Source: CAIRDP01 sp037134895 (GTDB lineage Bacteria; Bacteroidota; Bacteroidia; Bacteroidales; FEN-979). Taken from it: a stretch of DNA of 64,000 nucleotides. A model generated the notes under the pieces. The model searched no databases, had not been told where the DNA came from, and worked only from the letters and a program-made list of their open reading frames with translations. The position numbers were made by a program, and so were the translations under genes. Location: contig JBAXLI010000003.1 of the NCBI GenBank assembly GCA_037134895.1, positions 69,018 through 133,017 on the forward strand. The letters run 5' to 3'. This document shows positions 63,391 to 64,000 of this stretch, in pieces. Position 1 is the first letter of the stretch, and the number at the start of each line of letters is the position of its first letter.

Positions 63391-63448
63391 ACGAGTTACG
63401 AATTACGAATTACGAATTTGGTTGTTGGTTGTTGGTTGTTGGTTGTTG
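63391..63448. repeat. Two adjacent heptanucleotide repeat arrays
   Basis: Four 7-base units ACGAGTT/ACGAATT (63391-63418) are followed by four GTTGTTG units (63421-63448), then an inverted CCAACAACC-like stretch nearby. They lie in the 112-base infC-rpmI gap. Confidence 0.85.
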
Positions 63449-63487
63449 ATTCCATTGCCAACAACCAAGAGCCAATAACCATGAGCC

Positions 63488-64000
63488 TTATTTTTTTGGT
63501 GCAATTATCATTATCATTCTTTTCCCTTCAAGCCGGGGCATTTGTTCAATTTTCCCGTAGTCGACGACCGACTGGGCAAATTTCAGGAGGATCAGTTCGC
63601 CCTGTTCTTTGTAGATGATCGATCTTCCTTTAAAAAACACATCCACCTTAACTTTTGCGCCCTCTTTGAGAAACTTGATGGCATGATTCAGTTTGAAGTT
63701 AAAGTCATGTTCATCGGTATTCGGCCCCAGGCGAATCTCTTTAATGATGATCTTTGCCGTTTTGGCCTTGATTTCCTTTTGTTTCTTCTTTAGTTCATAA
63801 AGGAATTTCTTGTAATCCACAACTTTACAAACCGGCGGATTGGCTGTTGGTGAAATCTCTACCAGGTCCAGGCCAATACCTTCCGCAATATTAAGAGCTT
63901 CCCGGAGATTGTAAATGCCCGGTGTAACGTTCTCTCCTACCACACGAACAACAGGTGATTTGATGTTCTGGTTGATGTTGTGGAGATCTTCCTTCTTTTG
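63488..64000 (-). CDS. infC: Translation initiation factor IF-3, 5' end beyond window
   Basis: The frame is open from the stop at 63488 through base 64000, giving about 170 visible residues, and the true start lies outside. Sequence NINQNIKSPVVRVVGENVTPGIYNLREAL ... VCKVVDYKKFLYELKKKQKE ... KGRSIIYKEQGELIL fits the N- and C-terminal IF-3 domains. It heads the infC-rpmI-rplT operon, whose next gene is 112 bases away with repeats in the gap. Confidence 0.97.
   Translation of the reverse strand, partial: QKKEDLHNINQNIKSPVVRVVGENVTPGIYNLREALNIAEGIGLDLVEISPTANPPVCKVVDYKKFLYELKKKQKEIKAKTAKIIIKEIRLGPNTDEHDFNFKLNHAIKFLKEGAKVKVDVFFKGRSIIYKEQGELILLKFAQSVVDYGKIEQMPRLEGKRMIMIIAPKK

Noticed and set aside
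1..64000. CRISPR array, tRNA, rRNA or prophage
   Set aside because: No regularly spaced repeats, cas genes, phage genes or cloverleaf-type sequences were noticed; tRNA and covariance searches were not possible here.

Overview
The window looks like a chromosomal segment of a Bacteroidota bacterium, most likely of the order Bacteroidales or a close relative. This is inferred from: type IX secretion (T9SS) sorting domains on secreted proteins, a PorP/SprF-like protein, a GldI-like lipoprotein, a CHU_C domain protein, a DUF4301 protein, TlpA proteins with an extra N-terminal domain, and promoters of the TTG...TAnnTTTG type. No tRNA, rRNA or CRISPR array was seen.

Layout. 1-3.05 kb: a partial endonuclease/exonuclease/phosphatase-family gene and uvrB. 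3.2-44.8 kb: a large polysaccharide locus, all on the plus strand. It starts with a CheY-like receiver, a receiver-like/initiating phosphoglycosyltransferase fusion, a short TolC-like protein, a Wzc-like co-polymerase carrying a LysM domain, a Wzx-type flippase and a Wzy/ligase-type protein. It continues with glycosyltransferases, genes for a CDP-3,6-dideoxyhexose (rfbF, rfbG, rfbH, a reductase, an RfbJ-like reductase/epimerase and an RmlC-like epimerase), an acyl-transfer cassette (ACP, MBOAT, SGNH), a 1700-residue secreted repeat protein, two hexapeptide acetyltransferases, a beta-helix protein and a methyltransferase. 44.8-47.5 kb: two hybrid histidine kinases, the first lacking its phospho-acceptor His. 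47.5-55.7 kb (minus strand): T9SS cargo, PorP/SprF-like and CHU_C proteins, two FKBP lipoproteins and an NrnA-like phosphoesterase. 55.8-62.7 kb: ndk, an XRE regulator with an operator-like array, a secreted subtilase, a DUF4301 protein, a YdcF/SanA-like protein and a TlpA-like protein. 62.7-64 kb (minus strand): rplT, rpmI and the 3' part of infC.

A complete 2500-bp IS21-family element (29693-32192) splits one glycosyltransferase gene. It is flanked by a 6-bp direct repeat, and removing the element plus one repeat copy restores a 393-codon frame matching two intact relatives downstream. Glycosyltransferase genes repeatedly occur as adjacent pairs of near-equal length, so the locus seems to have grown by tandem duplication.

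How the genes work together (inference): the phosphoglycosyltransferase starts a lipid-linked repeat unit, the glycosyltransferases extend it with sugars including a dideoxyhexose, acyl and acetyl groups are added, and Wzx/Wzy/Wzc-like proteins export and polymerise it. Signalling proteins lie at both ends of the locus, which suggests phosphorelay control. The most unusual items are the receiver-like/transferase fusion, the PemK/MazF-like domain on RfbH, the reductase lacking a ferredoxin domain, the LysM inside the co-polymerase, the pseudokinase/kinase pair, and a 36-bp perfect palindrome with TTAC-N4-GTAA sites upstream of the XRE gene.
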